A stretch of 64,000 nt of DNA from Curtobacterium pusillum (GTDB taxonomy: Bacteria > Actinomycetota > Actinomycetes > Actinomycetales > Microbacteriaceae), in contig NZ_VDZH01000002.1 of the NCBI RefSeq assembly GCF_007673235.1, forward strand, positions 575,652-639,651. Direction: 5' to 3'. A program made the position numbers and the translations under genes. A model generated the notes under the pieces. It made no database searches and was not told the DNA's origin. It worked only from the letters and a program-made list of their open reading frames with translations. Below, piece after piece: positions 42,101 to 52,765 of the stretch (the stretch's first letter is position 1; every line of letters starts with the position of its first letter).

Positions 42101-43714
42101 GTCACCGTCCCCGCCGGCACGACCACCGCCACCGTGCCGGTCAGCGGCACCGGGCAGGCCGGCGGGACCGTCCGGGTCGTCGTCGACGACGAGGACCCGA
42201 TCGTGGTCCCGGTCGGACCCGACGGCAGCTGGACGACGGACGTCACCGGGCTCGACGAGGGCGACCACACCGTCACGGTCACGCAGGAGGTGAACGGCAC
42301 CACGTCGTCGCCGATCGTGCGCGACGTCACGGTCGAGGTGGCCGCGGCGGACGCGATCGTCGTCACGTCGCCGGTCGCCGGCACCACGTACCGGGTGGTC
42401 GACGGCACGACCGACGTCGAGGTCTCCGGTGTCTCGGCACCGAACGCCGCGATCTCGGTCCGCATCGACGGCGGCACACCGGTCACCACCACCGCGAACG
42501 GTGACGGCGACTGGACCGTGACCGTGCCGGACGTCGGCACGGGGCAGCACACCATCGCGGCCTCGCAGACCGTGGGCGGGACCACGACGGACGCACCCGG
42601 GGTCGGGTTCTCCGTCAGCGCCGTCGCACCGGTCCGCGTCACGACCCCGACCGACGGTCAGGTCATCCCGACCACGGGGCCGACGGCCTCCGTCCCGGTG
42701 AGCGGCACGGCCGAGCCGAACGCCACGATCCGGGTCGACGTGGACGGCCGGACCGCGACGACCACCGCGGGCGGGGACGGCTCGTGGACGGTCACCGTCG
42801 GTGCCGTGCCCGTCGGACCGCACACGGTGTCGGTCACCCAGACCGTGGGCGGTGTCACATCCACTCCGGTCACGAGCAGGGTGACGGTCGCCGCCGCCCA
42901 GCCGACCGACGTCACCATCACCAGTCCGGCACCGGGCCAGCTCATCCCCGCCACGGGGACCGGTGACACCGGGTCCTTCACGGTGACCGGGCACGCCACA
43001 CCGGGCGCCCTGGTGACGGTGCGCCTGTCCAACGGTCAGGTCCGGACGGCGAGGGCCGACGCGAACGGGGACTGGAGCGTCACCTTCGACCGCGTGCCGG
43101 AGGGCCAGTGGACGATCACGGCGTCGCAGTCGGTGAACGGCACGACGACGGCCGCGCAGCCGGTGCCGATCGTGGTGGACGCGGTGCAGCCGCTCGCGGT
43201 CACCTCGCCCACGCCGGGTGCGCACCAGACGGCCTCGGCCGCCGGGACCGTCGACTGGCGCGTCGCCGGGACAGCCGAGCCGGGTGCGACCGTCACGGTC
43301 GTCGCCGACGACGGGACGCCGGTCACCACGACCGCGGACGACACCGGGGCCTGGTCCGTGGTGCTCCGTCTCGCGGTGGGGCAGCACACCATCCGGGTGA
43401 CGCAGACCGTGGCGGGCGCCACGTCGGCCGCGCAGTCGATCGCCGTGGTGGTCGACGCAGCCGACCAGGGGACGCCGGGTGGGCCGGGCACGCCCGGCAC
43501 GCCCGGGACCCCCGGCCTGCCCGGTTCCGGCGCGGACGGTTCCGGCGCGGACGGGTCCGGTGCCGGCTACGGCCCCGGTTCCGGTGGACTCGCCTTCACG
43601 GGTGCCGACGTCGCGCCGCTCGCGGGTGCGGCCGGTGGGCTGGTGGTCCTCGGGTTCCTCCTGCTGGGCCTGTCCCGACTCGCCCGCGGCATCCGCCGCC
43701 GGGGCCGCGCCTGA
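36179..43714 (+). CDS. Giant sortase-anchored surface protein with about 20 Ig-like repeats
   Basis: A 2511-residue exported protein. A long signal peptide (charged first ~45 residues, then VIATVTALIAATVAFQ, ending AAAA) is followed by a ~480-residue head typical of choice-of-anchor G proteins (EAEGVLLSGSGIVDVDTIAQLG). Residues ~553-2430 are 20 tandem Ig-like/bacterial adhesin domains of about 94 residues, each with a GxW...VPxGxYTxxxTQTVxGxTS motif. A Gly/Pro linker leads to LAFTG (2471-2475), a membrane span and a basic tail: a class E-type (LAxTG) sortase signal. It probably acts in adhesion or as a cell-surface stalk. It separates the SRP RNA from dnaX. Confidence 0.9.
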   Translation: MRRHVSLRGTRVPTTAGDWTRRIIGAGDRARRRASDDRRLLLRGGVIATVTALIAATVAFQPAAAAQTDVSEAEGVLLSGSGIVDVDTIAQLGGAYSARGATTGGGTTNQPLNLTALNAVGVDLGNDIDLIGANGILTLGVDGQYATTSANGATASSGLLTNDGGIGVGNGSGTGAATLDLNPLFSRVGADTTVLSNARLQVGALASTLSATRGATVSTSSDYRIASANLALTSPAVQGLTTSLRDELRTVSSSVNGVFGTGGALQGTTSAVTAQIQTLLRQALLGTVNVSGTNITANVNLNLDDTLTQVLRQPLTDGAVTITPSTGTITVDLDKLTALNGQPANTPVLTTAAVNSINQSITTILGTQLPTALQTAVVNTINSTAVRVDIATNATVLGQPAAAIGLQVDTTLGALAGTATANPTITASGSLAGLPLPLGTVLAPVVTGIVVPALQTALRPIIGGTALTQLGATLTNTTRAVATLLSPVVLLLRQVIDLTVNAQDTTTGFRDARGYDLGSRSVHALRLSILPGANVATVDLATSTVRASAFVAPTITAPTANQVFSVPTASSTRTVAVSGAGEPGATIAVSLGGGRTGTATVAANGTWTTTIASVPTGDYTATATQTVGGTAAGTVTQPFSVVAQQALTITTPTAGQTFTTTGTTAPVTLTGTATANARIDIDLGGGLTATGTANGSGAWSISVPNVPTGDQTASVTQTVGDSTSAPVTRAFRVVAAAGLTIASPTAGQDFPLVGDTRDVPISGTAQPGARVDVSVNGGDRTATTTANAGGAWSTTITAVPAGGYSASVTQTVGSSTSTPVTRDFTVTAAPALTIDAPEDGSTITVAGTTSTTPVTVSGTAAPNAQVVVGIGGSFTATVPADGDGAWETTFQGVPVGDRTVTARQTVDGTTSGPVTSAFTVRAGAPIAITTPAPGATVTVLDADTTTDLDLVGTAEPGADVAVSLGGGLTATATANGDGDWTATVQDVPVGRYTIAANQTVNGTTSPAVRQVVTVAAGAGLAVSTPTQGSTTAVATDDATIDVTVTGTAQPGATVDVVLDGADDPVSTTAGDDGTWTVTLPAVGTGDHTASVTQTVGGQTSAPVDRDFTVAVGDDLVIASPTDAQQVPAGAGGQAAVVVRGTAEAGASVAVTVDDGDPVVVVADASGNWTTDPVQLGIGDHTVAAVQTVNGTTGPTVTADFTVVPGTAITIESPAVGSRFVVVDGDATATVPISGSSEPNADVTVSLGPDTQFTTTASPTGAWTVDATGLAPTGTYTVNASQSVADVVTSAIPTTFQVVTANPLAITAPSTAPITVAGDDVQRDVTVTGTGQPGASVSASTAGEDEQQATVGADGTWSVTFPDLGVGTHPVSVTQTLPGTVSSPATSDPVTRTVTIEAADAVTITAPDADAVLLVPDADATREVTVSGTAEPNAPVTVRLGDDERTTTANGDGDWTVTFDGVGVGAPTLTATQTVDGTTASTPEQTVTVRAATALTLTTPEDGDVLTVADAAGTADVRAAGRAQGGAAVTVTLSNGDSEQVTAETDGTWEATFEDVPVGDYTVRATQRVEGQTSAPVSAGVSVRAGAPLAVTTPAGATSVTVADDDATTDVAFAGTGQPGATVRVDLGAGGTATAPVGDDGRWSTTVQDVPVGSWTAAVTQAINGTTSAAVERPVSVVAAADLTIREPGDDPITVADGTATTTVTVAGDAESGATVTVTVDDRDPVEVTAGDDGSWSVDVPDLGVGTHDVSVTQTVGGSTSSTPVETSFEIEAGDPVLIDEPTAGQQYLVAGEGATTTVDVSGTAEPGATVVVDLGGGRSESTTADGDGAWSVSVPDVPAGTPTVSVTQRIGDTVSAPATVGIRVLVADPITIATPADGSTVRVAQQDSIATITAGGAAQSGAEVRVTIDGGDPVTVTATDAGTWTVDLEDVGVGEHSIRATQTVDGSTSAPVASTFTVAPGTALAVTTPADGATVTVPAGTTTATVPVSGTGQAGGTVRVVVDDEDPIVVPVGPDGSWTTDVTGLDEGDHTVTVTQEVNGTTSSPIVRDVTVEVAAADAIVVTSPVAGTTYRVVDGTTDVEVSGVSAPNAAISVRIDGGTPVTTTANGDGDWTVTVPDVGTGQHTIAASQTVGGTTTDAPGVGFSVSAVAPVRVTTPTDGQVIPTTGPTASVPVSGTAEPNATIRVDVDGRTATTTAGGDGSWTVTVGAVPVGPHTVSVTQTVGGVTSTPVTSRVTVAAAQPTDVTITSPAPGQLIPATGTGDTGSFTVTGHATPGALVTVRLSNGQVRTARADANGDWSVTFDRVPEGQWTITASQSVNGTTTAAQPVPIVVDAVQPLAVTSPTPGAHQTASAAGTVDWRVAGTAEPGATVTVVADDGTPVTTTADDTGAWSVVLRLAVGQHTIRVTQTVAGATSAAQSIAVVVDAADQGTPGGPGTPGTPGTPGLPGSGADGSGADGSGAGYGPGSGGLAFTGADVAPLAGAAGGLVVLGFLLLGLSRLARGIRRRGRA
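37830..43465 (+). repeat. Twenty in-frame ~282-bp tandem repeats
   Basis: These encode the Ig-like domains of the surface protein. Units are diverged at the DNA level but keep spacing, the GTCACGCAGACCGT-type stretch and the GGCACC(G/A)C(G/C) block. They are a likely substrate for recombination and copy-number change. Confidence 0.85.
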
Positions 43715-43730
43715 CCCCACGGCACGACCC

Positions 43731-43777
43731 ACACCGCGCCTCTCGTCCGTCGTCTGCACTGACGGGAGGCGCGGTGT
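43731..43777. repeat. Family A-like hairpin after the surface-protein gene
   Basis: Perfect 12-bp arms ACACCGCGCCTC (43731-43742) and GAGGCGCGGTGT (43766-43777), with further partial pairing inward (CGTC/GACG). The core GCGCCTC/GAGGCGC matches family A only in part. Confidence 0.7.
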
Positions 43778-43844
43778 GCGTCGTGCCTGCGCCCCACTTC
43801 CCACAGATGGTCCGTCCAGGCCACGGGGTGTCGGTCGTCCCGGC

Positions 43845-43850
43845 TACCCT
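43845..43850 (+). promoter_or_regulatory. dnaX -10-like hexamer TACCCT, 6 nt before GTG 43857
   Basis: TACCCT, six bases, GTG of dnaX. Leaderless arrangement. Confidence 0.5.
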
Positions 43851-43856
43851 TGGGGC

Positions 43857-46592
43857 GTGGTCACCGCCCTGTATCGCCGTTACCGGCCCGAGAACTTCGC
43901 CGAGCTGATCGGACAGTCGCAGGTCACCGATCCGCTCCGGACGGCCCTGCGCACGAACCGGGTGAACCACGCGTACCTGTTCAGCGGTCCGCGCGGCTGC
44001 GGCAAGACGACCTCCGCCCGCATCCTCGCGCGCTGCCTCAACTGCGCCGAGGGGCCAACCGACACCCCGTGCGGCGTCTGCCCGAGCTGCGTCGAGCTGG
44101 CCCGCGGGGGCGGCGGATCGCTCGACGTCATCGAGATCGACGCCGCCAGCCACAACGGTGTCGACGACGCCCGTGACCTCCGCGACCGCGCCGTGTTCGC
44201 CCCGGCCCGCGACCGCTACAAGATCTTCATCCTCGACGAAGCCCACATGGTGACGCCGCAGGGCTTCAACGCGCTCCTCAAGCTGGTCGAGGAACCGCCG
44301 GAGCACGTCAAGTTCATCTTCGCGACGACCGAGCCCGAGAAGGTCATCGGCACGATCCGGTCGCGCACCCACCACTACCCGTTCCGCCTGGTCCCGCCTG
44401 CCGCGATGCTCGAGTACGTCGAGCAGCTCTGCACGCAGGAGTCGGTGTCGGTCGCGCCGGGCGTGCTGCCGCTCGTGGTCCGTGCCGGCGGCGGCTCCGT
44501 GCGCGACACCCTGTCCCTGCTCGACCAGCTGATGGCGGGCAGCGAGGACGGGGCCATCGCGTACGAGCGTGCCGTCGCGCTCCTCGGCTACACCGACGCC
44601 GCGCTGCTCGACGACGTCGTGGACGCGCTCGCGGTGGCCGACCCGGCCTCGGCCTTCGCCGCGATCGACCGCGTGGTGCAGACCGGGCAGGACCCGCGTC
44701 GTTTCGTCGAGGACCTGCTCGAGCGCCTCCGCGACCTCATCGTCGTCGCGGCGACGAACGAGAGCGCGGCCGCGGTCCTGCGGGGCGTCTCGCCCGAAGA
44801 ACTCGACACGATGAGTCGTCAGGCGGGTGTGTTCGGCGCGAACGGACTGTCGCGCGCCGCGGACATCGCGAACCGTGCACTGACGGAGATGACCGGCGCG
44901 ACCTCGCCGCGGCTCCACCTCGAACTCATGACGGCGCGGATGCTCGTGCCCGAGGCAGACGACACCCAGCGTGGTGCGCTCGCGCGGGTCGAGCGGCTCG
45001 AGCGCCGCGTGGGCGTCGGGGACGCCGGTGGGCACCAGGCCGGTCCGGAGACCCTGCCCCCCGCGGCGCAGACGAGCGCGCCCAGCCCCGCTGCACCGCA
45101 GACGCCGTCGCGTTCCGTTCCGGTCGCCGGATCCGCACCGGCACCTGCGCCGACACCGGCACCGGCACCCGCGCCGACACCGCCTGCCGAGCCCGCCGCG
45201 CCGGTGGCCGAGTCCGCGCAGCAGCCGGTCGACCCGGGCACGGCCGCACGGGATGCCGCTGCGTCGTGGGCCGCTGCTGTGCCGAGCGCACCCGAGGCCC
45301 CGTCCGAACGACCGGCCGCCGCAGCGCCGACGTCCAACGCTCCGACGTCCGCGGCACCGGCCTCCGCACCGAGCCCCGTGGCCGGGAGCGCGAACGCCTC
45401 GTCGACCGGACAGGGAGCCGCCGCCGGCGACGAGCCCGCGGTCCGTCCGATCGCGGCCGTCGGGTTCCAGCAGCTCCGGGACTCCTGGCCCCAGATCGTG
45501 GAGCACGTGCAGCGGGCGAAGCGCTCGGCGTGGTCCGTGGTCGTCACCGCGCAGGTCACTGCCCTCCGTGAGGACGTCCTCACCCTGACGTTCCCGAGCC
45601 AGCAGGACGTGGCCTCCTTCAAGGAGATGTCCGACCCGTCGAACAGCGTCAGCGAGCTCCTGCGGCAGGCGATCGTCGACGTGCTCGGGCTCCGGGTGAA
45701 GTTCGTCGCTCGTGGCCCCGGCGGCCCCGGTCAGCAGCGTCCCGCCCAGCCGCAGCAGCCGACGGCGCCGCCGCAGGACCGGGCTCCGCAGCAGTCGGCC
45801 GCACCGCAGCGCCCGGCCGCCCCGGCGCAGGCACCCACCCCGGCGCAGGCACCCACCCCGGCGCAGACATCCGCCCCGGCACCGGAGCGGTCTCCCGAGC
45901 GCGCGCCCGAGACCGAGCGCGCGCCCGGTCTCGGGCGCACGGCCGCCCCCGAGCCCACGGCGGCTGCGACACCGACGCCCGCGGCCGCCCCCGCAGCGGC
46001 AGCGTCCGAGCCCACCGGCGCCCCGGTGACCGAGTGGGCAGTCGCGTCGATCCCGGCGAACGACCCCTCGGGCGCAGCCGCACCCGACCGCGGTGAGCCG
46101 TCCTGGTCCGCCCCGTTCGGCACCACGGACACCGGCGAACCGGTCGCGCCCACGCCGACCGTCTCGAACCCGGCGGTCGACGCGGCCCTCGCGGCCCAGC
46201 TGCGCCCCGCGTCGTCGCTGTCCGCCGGTGCCCCGCAGGCGGCATCGACGCCGGAGGTCGCACCTGCGGTCGCTCCCGATGCGCCGGACGTGCCCGTCGA
46301 CGACTACCCGCTCGACGACGACCCCTACGGTGACGGCGAGCCCTACGCGGACGCACCCGCCGGTCCGGCGGCGCCGTCGCCGGCAGCCGCGCCCGCGCAA
46401 CAGACACCGCAACAGACACCGCAACAGGCACCGCAACAGCAAACACCGCAGCAGCAGACCGCGCCGCGGCAACAGCCCGCCCCCCAGGTCCGCCGGACCC
46501 CGGTGGCCGGTCGCTACGGCGAGGCCGTGGTCCGTGAGATCCTGAACGCCCAGTTCATCGAGGAGACCTCGCTCCACGAGGAAGGCGCCTGA
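43857..46592 (+). CDS. dnaX: DNA polymerase III subunit gamma/tau
   Basis: A 911-residue clamp-loader subunit. N-terminal AAA+ core: [15 protein letters not shown], Walker [12 protein letters not shown], four-Cys zinc module ([19 protein letters not shown]), Walker B FILDEAHM, sensor 1 [10 protein letters not shown] and SRC-like [11 protein letters not shown]. From about residue 370 the sequence becomes a Pro/Ala/Gln-rich linker, interrupted by a tau-type domain ([20 protein letters not shown], residues ~540-610), then another low-complexity stretch with PQQ repeats to the end. Only the full-length form is predicted; no slippery A-run for a short gamma form was seen. recR overlaps its stop by one base. 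Confidence 0.96.
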   Translation: MVTALYRRYRPENFAELIGQSQVTDPLRTALRTNRVNHAYLFSGPRGCGKTTSARILARCLNCAEGPTDTPCGVCPSCVELARGGGGSLDVIEIDAASHNGVDDARDLRDRAVFAPARDRYKIFILDEAHMVTPQGFNALLKLVEEPPEHVKFIFATTEPEKVIGTIRSRTHHYPFRLVPPAAMLEYVEQLCTQESVSVAPGVLPLVVRAGGGSVRDTLSLLDQLMAGSEDGAIAYERAVALLGYTDAALLDDVVDALAVADPASAFAAIDRVVQTGQDPRRFVEDLLERLRDLIVVAATNESAAAVLRGVSPEELDTMSRQAGVFGANGLSRAADIANRALTEMTGATSPRLHLELMTARMLVPEADDTQRGALARVERLERRVGVGDAGGHQAGPETLPPAAQTSAPSPAAPQTPSRSVPVAGSAPAPAPTPAPAPAPTPPAEPAAPVAESAQQPVDPGTAARDAAASWAAAVPSAPEAPSERPAAAAPTSNAPTSAAPASAPSPVAGSANASSTGQGAAAGDEPAVRPIAAVGFQQLRDSWPQIVEHVQRAKRSAWSVVVTAQVTALREDVLTLTFPSQQDVASFKEMSDPSNSVSELLRQAIVDVLGLRVKFVARGPGGPGQQRPAQPQQPTAPPQDRAPQQSAAPQRPAAPAQAPTPAQAPTPAQTSAPAPERSPERAPETERAPGLGRTAAPEPTAAATPTPAAAPAAAASEPTGAPVTEWAVASIPANDPSGAAAPDRGEPSWSAPFGTTDTGEPVAPTPTVSNPAVDAALAAQLRPASSLSAGAPQAASTPEVAPAVAPDAPDVPVDDYPLDDDPYGDGEPYADAPAGPAAPSPAAAPAQQTPQQTPQQAPQQQTPQQQTAPRQQPAPQVRRTPVAGRYGEAVVREILNAQFIEETSLHEEGA

Positions 46593-47191
46593 TGTACGAC
46601 GGCATCGTGCAGGACCTCATCGACGAGTTCGGTCGCCTCCCCGGCATCGGACCGAAGTCGGCGCAGCGCATCGCGTTCCACATCCTCCAGACCGAGTCGT
46701 TCGACCCGTCGCGGTTGGCCGAGCTGCTGGCGGACGTCAAGGAGAAGGTCCGCTTCTGCGAGATCTGCGGCAACGTCACCGAGAACGTGCAGTGCAGCAT
46801 CTGCCGCGACCCACGCCGCTCGCCAGCGGTGATCTGCGTCGTGGAAGAGGCGAAGGACGTCGCCGCGATCGAACGCACCCGGGAGTTCCGCGGGCTGTAC
46901 CACGTGCTCGGTGGCGCGATCAGTCCGATCGACGGCATCGGCCCGGACGACCTCCGCATCCAACAGCTCATGACGCGGCTGGCGGACGGCACGGTGGACG
47001 AGGTCATCATCGCGACCGACCCGAACCTCGAGGGCGAGGCCACCGCGACGTACCTCAGCCGTCTGCTCGTCCCGATGGGGATCCGGACGACACGCCTGGC
47101 CTCCGGGCTGCCCGTCGGCGGTGACCTCGAGTACGCCGACGAGGTCACGCTCGGGCGTGCCTTCGAGGGTCGCCGCGTCGTCGGCGGCTGA
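46592..47191 (+). CDS. recR: Recombination mediator RecR
   Basis: A 199-residue DNA repair protein. It has the helix-hairpin-helix ([22 protein letters not shown]), a four-Cys zinc finger ([16 protein letters not shown]), the Toprim domain ([55 protein letters not shown]) and the C-terminal Walker B-like [25 protein letters not shown] shares one base with the dnaX stop (TGATG), the conserved dnaX-recR linkage. RecR works with RecO/RecF to load RecA on gaps. Confidence 0.96.
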   Translation: MYDGIVQDLIDEFGRLPGIGPKSAQRIAFHILQTESFDPSRLAELLADVKEKVRFCEICGNVTENVQCSICRDPRRSPAVICVVEEAKDVAAIERTREFRGLYHVLGGAISPIDGIGPDDLRIQQLMTRLADGTVDEVIIATDPNLEGEATATYLSRLLVPMGIRTTRLASGLPVGGDLEYADEVTLGRAFEGRRVVGG

Positions 47192-47226
47192 CCCGGTCAG
47201 GCCAACCCGCCTCCACACCCCACGCA

Positions 47227-47263
47227 GGATCGTTGCGTCCGCGCCCGCTCAGACGCAACATCC
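47227..47263. terminator. Hairpin between recR and lysC
   Basis: GGATCGTTGCGTC pairs with GACGCAACATCC with one bulge around a ~12-nt loop. It ends just before TACCAT (47276-47281), a possible lysC -10 box. Confidence 0.55.
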
Positions 47264-47332
47264 GCGAAACACCGACTACCATTGTCAGACCGCGTCACCT
47301 CGCGGATCCGTCGTCTCCGGGAGTACCAGCCA

Positions 47333-49665
<2,333 letters not shown>

Positions 49666-49680
49666 CGGCCAGTACTGCCA

Positions 49681-49714
49681 GGAGGCCCGTCCCGCGTCAG
49701 CGGGGCGGGCCTCC
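49681..49714 (+). terminator. lysC-asd terminator
   Basis: A 15-bp stem (GGAGGCCCGTCCCGC / GCGGGGCGGGCCTCC, one wobble) with a GTCA loop, 15 nt after the asd stop. Confidence 0.85.
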
Positions 49715-49751
49715 GCCGTGCGCGGCCCGGCCGGGGCGTGCGCCACGCATG

Positions 49752-49813
49752 GTGCGACGTTCCGGACAGGGTGCGAGCCTGCACGGCTCCCACGGTGTGC
49801 GGAAGCTCGCACG
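49752..49813. repeat. Long-loop inverted repeat before mqo
   Basis: GTGCGACGTTCCG near 49752 pairs with CGGAAGCTCGCAC near 49800 with two mismatches; a second GTGCGAGC copy lies inside. It is another of the window's intergenic hairpins but belongs to neither main family. Confidence 0.5.
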
Positions 49814-49831
49814 CTGCGGACCGCGGCCTGC

Positions 49832-49860
49832 GTGGAGGAGGTGGGCCGTGCCTCCAGTCC
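49832..49860. repeat. Degenerate family A half element before mqo
   Basis: GCCGTGCCTCCAGTCCG at 49845-49861 matches the right arm of family A; the left side (GTGGAGGAGG) is only a weak partner. Confidence 0.5.
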
Positions 49861-49891
49861 GTTGTTGGGCCGGTGCACGGCCATGCGCCGC

Positions 49892-49897
49892 TAGGAT
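49892..49897 (+). promoter_or_regulatory. mqo -10-like hexamer TAGGAT, 6 nt before GTG 49904
   Basis: TAGGAT, six bases (CGACGG), then the mqo GTG. The same spacer composition occurs at cbs. Confidence 0.5.
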
Positions 49898-49903
49898 CGA
49901 CGG

Positions 49904-51391
49904 GTGGCAGTGAAGCAGGTGGACCCCATCGACGTCGTCCTGGTCGGGGGAGGGATCATGAGCGCCACGCTCGGCGCGATCATCCACCGGCTGGAGCCCT
50001 CCTGGCGGATCCGCGTCTACGAGCGTCTGGGCACCGTCGCGCAGGAGAGCTCGAACCCGTGGAACAACGCCGGGACCGGGCACTCCGCACTCTGCGAGCT
50101 GAACTACACGCCCGAGCTCCCCGACGGCCGCGTCGACATCGCGAAGGCCGTGACGGTCAACGAGCAGTTCCAGGTGTCCCGACAGTTCTGGTCGTTCCTC
50201 GTCGAGACGGGTGCGCTGCCCGAGCCCTCGAACTTCATCAACCCGACCCCGCACATCTCGTTCGTGTGGGGTGCCGACAACGTCGAGTACATGCGCAAGC
50301 GGTACGAGGCGATGAAGGACCACCCGCTGTTCGCCGGCCTCGAGTTCTCCGACGACCCCGCACAGATCCGGAAGTGGGCGCCGGCGCTCATCCCGGGTCG
50401 CAAGAAGGACCAGCCGATCGCGGCGACGTACTCGGCGGCGGGCTCCGACGTCGACTTCGGTTCGCTGACCCGGCAGCTGTTCGACCAGCTCGAGATCGAC
50501 GGTGTCGAGTTCGAACCGTCGCACCAGGTCACGAACCTGACCCGGTCGAAGGTCAGCGACGGCTGGGTCCTCGACGTCCGCAACGACGTGGGCCGTTCTA
50601 CGCAGCGGATCGCCGCGAAGTTCGTCTTCGTCGGTGCCGGTGGCGGTGCCCTGCACCTGCTGCAGAAGTCCGGGATCCCCGAGATCCGCGGTTACGGCGG
50701 GTTCCCGGTGTCGGGGGAGTTCCTCCGCACCGACGACCCCGAGGTCGTGCAGAAGCACTCGGCGAAGGTCTACGGCAAGGCCAGTGTCGGTGCGCCGCCG
50801 ATGTCGGTGCCACACCTCGACACCCGCATTGTCGACGGCAACGCCTCGCTGATGTTCGGCCCGTACGCCGGGTTCAGCCCGAAGTTCCTGAAGCAGGGTT
50901 CGCTGCTCGACCTGTTCAAGTCGATCCGGCCGCACAACCTCCGCCCGATGCTGAGCGTCGCGTTCTCGAACATCGACCTCGTCCGCTACCTCATCGGCCA
51001 GCTGCTCGCGTCGAAGCAGACGAAGTTCGACGCGCTGCGCGACTTCATGCCGAGCGCGGAGCCGGAGAACTGGCACCGCATCACGGCCGGGCAGCGTGTC
51101 CAGGTCATCAAGCCGGACAAGGAAAAGGGCGGCGTCCTGCAGTTCGGGACCGAGGTCATCACCGCGGCGGACGGTTCCGTGGCGGGGCTCCTCGGCGCCA
51201 GCCCGGGCGCGTCCACTGCCGTCCCGATCATGTTCGGCCTGCTGCGGAAGTGCTTCCCCGACCGCTGGGACCGCTGGGAGGAAGCCGTCCGCGTGATGGT
51301 GCCGACCTACGGGCAGGACCTGGGGAACGACGCGGAACTCGCCGACCAGACCCTGGAGCGCACCGCGAAGGTCCTCGGACTGCACCACTGA
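49904..51391 (+). CDS. mqo: Malate:quinone oxidoreductase
   Basis: A 495-residue FAD-dependent, membrane-associated enzyme that oxidises malate to oxaloacetate and passes electrons to quinone. The FAD-binding Rossmann motif is VLVGGGIMSATLGAIIHRLEP, followed by RLGTVAQESSNPWNNAGTGHSALCELNYTP, the family's malate/FAD region, and GAGGGALHLLQKSGIPE. The C-terminal GASPGASTAVPIM is also family-specific. Full length compared with C. glutamicum Mqo (~500). GTG 49904 directly follows the TAGGAT hexamer. Confidence 0.95.
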   Translation: MAVKQVDPIDVVLVGGGIMSATLGAIIHRLEPSWRIRVYERLGTVAQESSNPWNNAGTGHSALCELNYTPELPDGRVDIAKAVTVNEQFQVSRQFWSFLVETGALPEPSNFINPTPHISFVWGADNVEYMRKRYEAMKDHPLFAGLEFSDDPAQIRKWAPALIPGRKKDQPIAATYSAAGSDVDFGSLTRQLFDQLEIDGVEFEPSHQVTNLTRSKVSDGWVLDVRNDVGRSTQRIAAKFVFVGAGGGALHLLQKSGIPEIRGYGGFPVSGEFLRTDDPEVVQKHSAKVYGKASVGAPPMSVPHLDTRIVDGNASLMFGPYAGFSPKFLKQGSLLDLFKSIRPHNLRPMLSVAFSNIDLVRYLIGQLLASKQTKFDALRDFMPSAEPENWHRITAGQRVQVIKPDKEKGGVLQFGTEVITAADGSVAGLLGASPGASTAVPIMFGLLRKCFPDRWDRWEEAVRVMVPTYGQDLGNDAELADQTLERTAKVLGLHH

Positions 51392-51402
51392 CCCACCCCC
51401 GC

Positions 51403-51431
51403 TTGCAGGTCGTTCGAACATGTGTTCGAAT
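51403..51431 (+). promoter_or_regulatory. Promoter with perfect LexA/SOS box
   Basis: TTGCAG (51403-51408) and TCGAAT (51426-51431) are 17 bp apart, with ATG 51438 six bases further. The actinobacterial SOS box TCGAAC-n4-GTTCGA is matched perfectly at 51414-51429 and covers the spacer and -10, so LexA would block the promoter. Confidence 0.88.
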
Positions 51432-51437
51432 GACTGC

Positions 51438-52580
51438 ATGCGATGGAGTGGGCAGGCGCTCGACGCCTCGCGGAGCGATGCGCTCCCCGGGCTCGAGTCG
51501 AACAGCGGGTTCGTCCGCAGTGTGACGACCCCGGAGTTCGCCGGTGTGACCTTCCACGAGGTCCTGGCGAAGAGTGCGCTGAACCGAGTCCCGGCGGCGG
51601 ACGGCAGCGGCACGTACGGGTGGACGATCAACCCGTACCGCGGGTGCAGCCACGCGTGCGTGTACTGCTTCGCTCGGCCGACGCACACCTACCTGGAGTT
51701 CGACGGCGGGGCGGACTTCGACCAGCAGATCGTCGTGAAGACGAACGTGGCCGACGTGCTCCACCGGGAGCTCACGAAGCCGACCTGGGATCGCCACCCG
51801 GTGGCGCTCGGCACGAACACCGACCCGTACCAGCGCGCCGAGGGCAAGTACCGGCTGATGCCGGGCGTCCTCCGCGCGCTGGCCGACTCCGGCACCCCGT
51901 TCAGCATCCTGACGAAGGGCACGCTGCTCCGCCGGGACATCCCGCTGCTGGTCGAGGCAGCGCGGTCCGTGCCGGTCGACCTGGCGATGTCGATCGCTGT
52001 GTACGACGACGAACTGCAGCAGCAGGTCGAGCCGGGCACCCCGACGACGGCTGCGCGGCTGGCGACGGTGCGGGCCATCCGGGACGCCGGCCTCGACTGC
52101 TCGGTGTTCCTGATGCCGGTGCTCCCGTACATCACGGACACCCGGGCGCACCTCGACGACGCGATCGGACGGGCCGCCGCGGCCGGGGCGACGAGCGTCA
52201 TGTACTCCGCGCTGCACCTGCGGCCCGGGGTGAAGCCGTGGTGGTTCGAGTGGCTCGGGCGCACCCGACCGGACCTGGTGCAGCGGTACCGCTCGATGTA
52301 CCTCGACAACACCTACGCCCCGAAGGACTACCGGCGGTGGCTGGCCGAACGGGTGCGGCCGATCCTCCGGGCCCACGGGCTCGGACTCGGCCGTGTCGAC
52401 CCGGCGACGGGGTCGATGGGCTTCTCGAACCGCACGGGGGACCGACCCACGGCCGTGCGGCTGGACGACGGCACGGAGCAGTCGACTCCCGCGACCTCGC
52501 CGCTGAAGCGCGCCGATCCGGGGTACGACCGTCGACTCACCCCGCGCCGACCCGAGGACGCCGTGCCGACGCTGTTCTGA
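51438..52580 (+). CDS. Rv2578c-family radical SAM protein
   Basis: A 380-residue iron-sulfur enzyme. The radical SAM cluster motif is C-x3-C-x2-C in RGCSHACVYCFARPTH, followed by TNTDPYQRAEGKYRLMPGVLRAL (glycine-rich SAM contact area) and later barrel strands (PVDLAMSIAVYDDELQQQVEPGTP; DCSVFLMPVLPYITD). The family resembles spore-photoproduct-lyase-type SplB proteins but its reaction is unknown. ATG 51438 is preferred over an upstream in-frame ATG at 51420 because the latter lies inside the LexA box. The SOS-controlled promoter implies a DNA-damage role. Confidence 0.88.
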   Translation: MRWSGQALDASRSDALPGLESNSGFVRSVTTPEFAGVTFHEVLAKSALNRVPAADGSGTYGWTINPYRGCSHACVYCFARPTHTYLEFDGGADFDQQIVVKTNVADVLHRELTKPTWDRHPVALGTNTDPYQRAEGKYRLMPGVLRALADSGTPFSILTKGTLLRRDIPLLVEAARSVPVDLAMSIAVYDDELQQQVEPGTPTTAARLATVRAIRDAGLDCSVFLMPVLPYITDTRAHLDDAIGRAAAAGATSVMYSALHLRPGVKPWWFEWLGRTRPDLVQRYRSMYLDNTYAPKDYRRWLAERVRPILRAHGLGLGRVDPATGSMGFSNRTGDRPTAVRLDDGTEQSTPATSPLKRADPGYDRRLTPRRPEDAVPTLF

Positions 52581-52765
52581 GATGCCTCGGCTCGGTGCGG
52601 TCCCTGAGTACCCGTCGGTCCGCGTTCGGGGGACACCACGGAACGCAGAAGTGCCGGTAACATCGAGCGGGTCGCCGAACGCCCCGTCGAACGGGGTACA
52701 CGATCACGCTGACGGTGGTTGGATCGTGGGCGTCGTACCCGCTCGTCCGGAAGGACCCCACACCC

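Noticed and set aside
37830-43465. CRISPR-like array from regularly spaced repeats
   Set aside because: Units are ~282 bp, diverged, in-frame and encode Ig-like domains; no short exact repeats with unique spacers are present.
39191-43804. 1537-codon open frame on the minus strand antisense to the surface protein
   Set aside because: It follows the repeats of the plus-strand gene, has Arg/Gly/Asp-rich low-complexity composition, no start context and no domain; high GC leaves antisense frames open.
43596-46577. 993-codon minus-strand open frame opposite dnaX
   Set aside because: Shadow of the dnaX frame; Arg/Gly-rich with no motifs.
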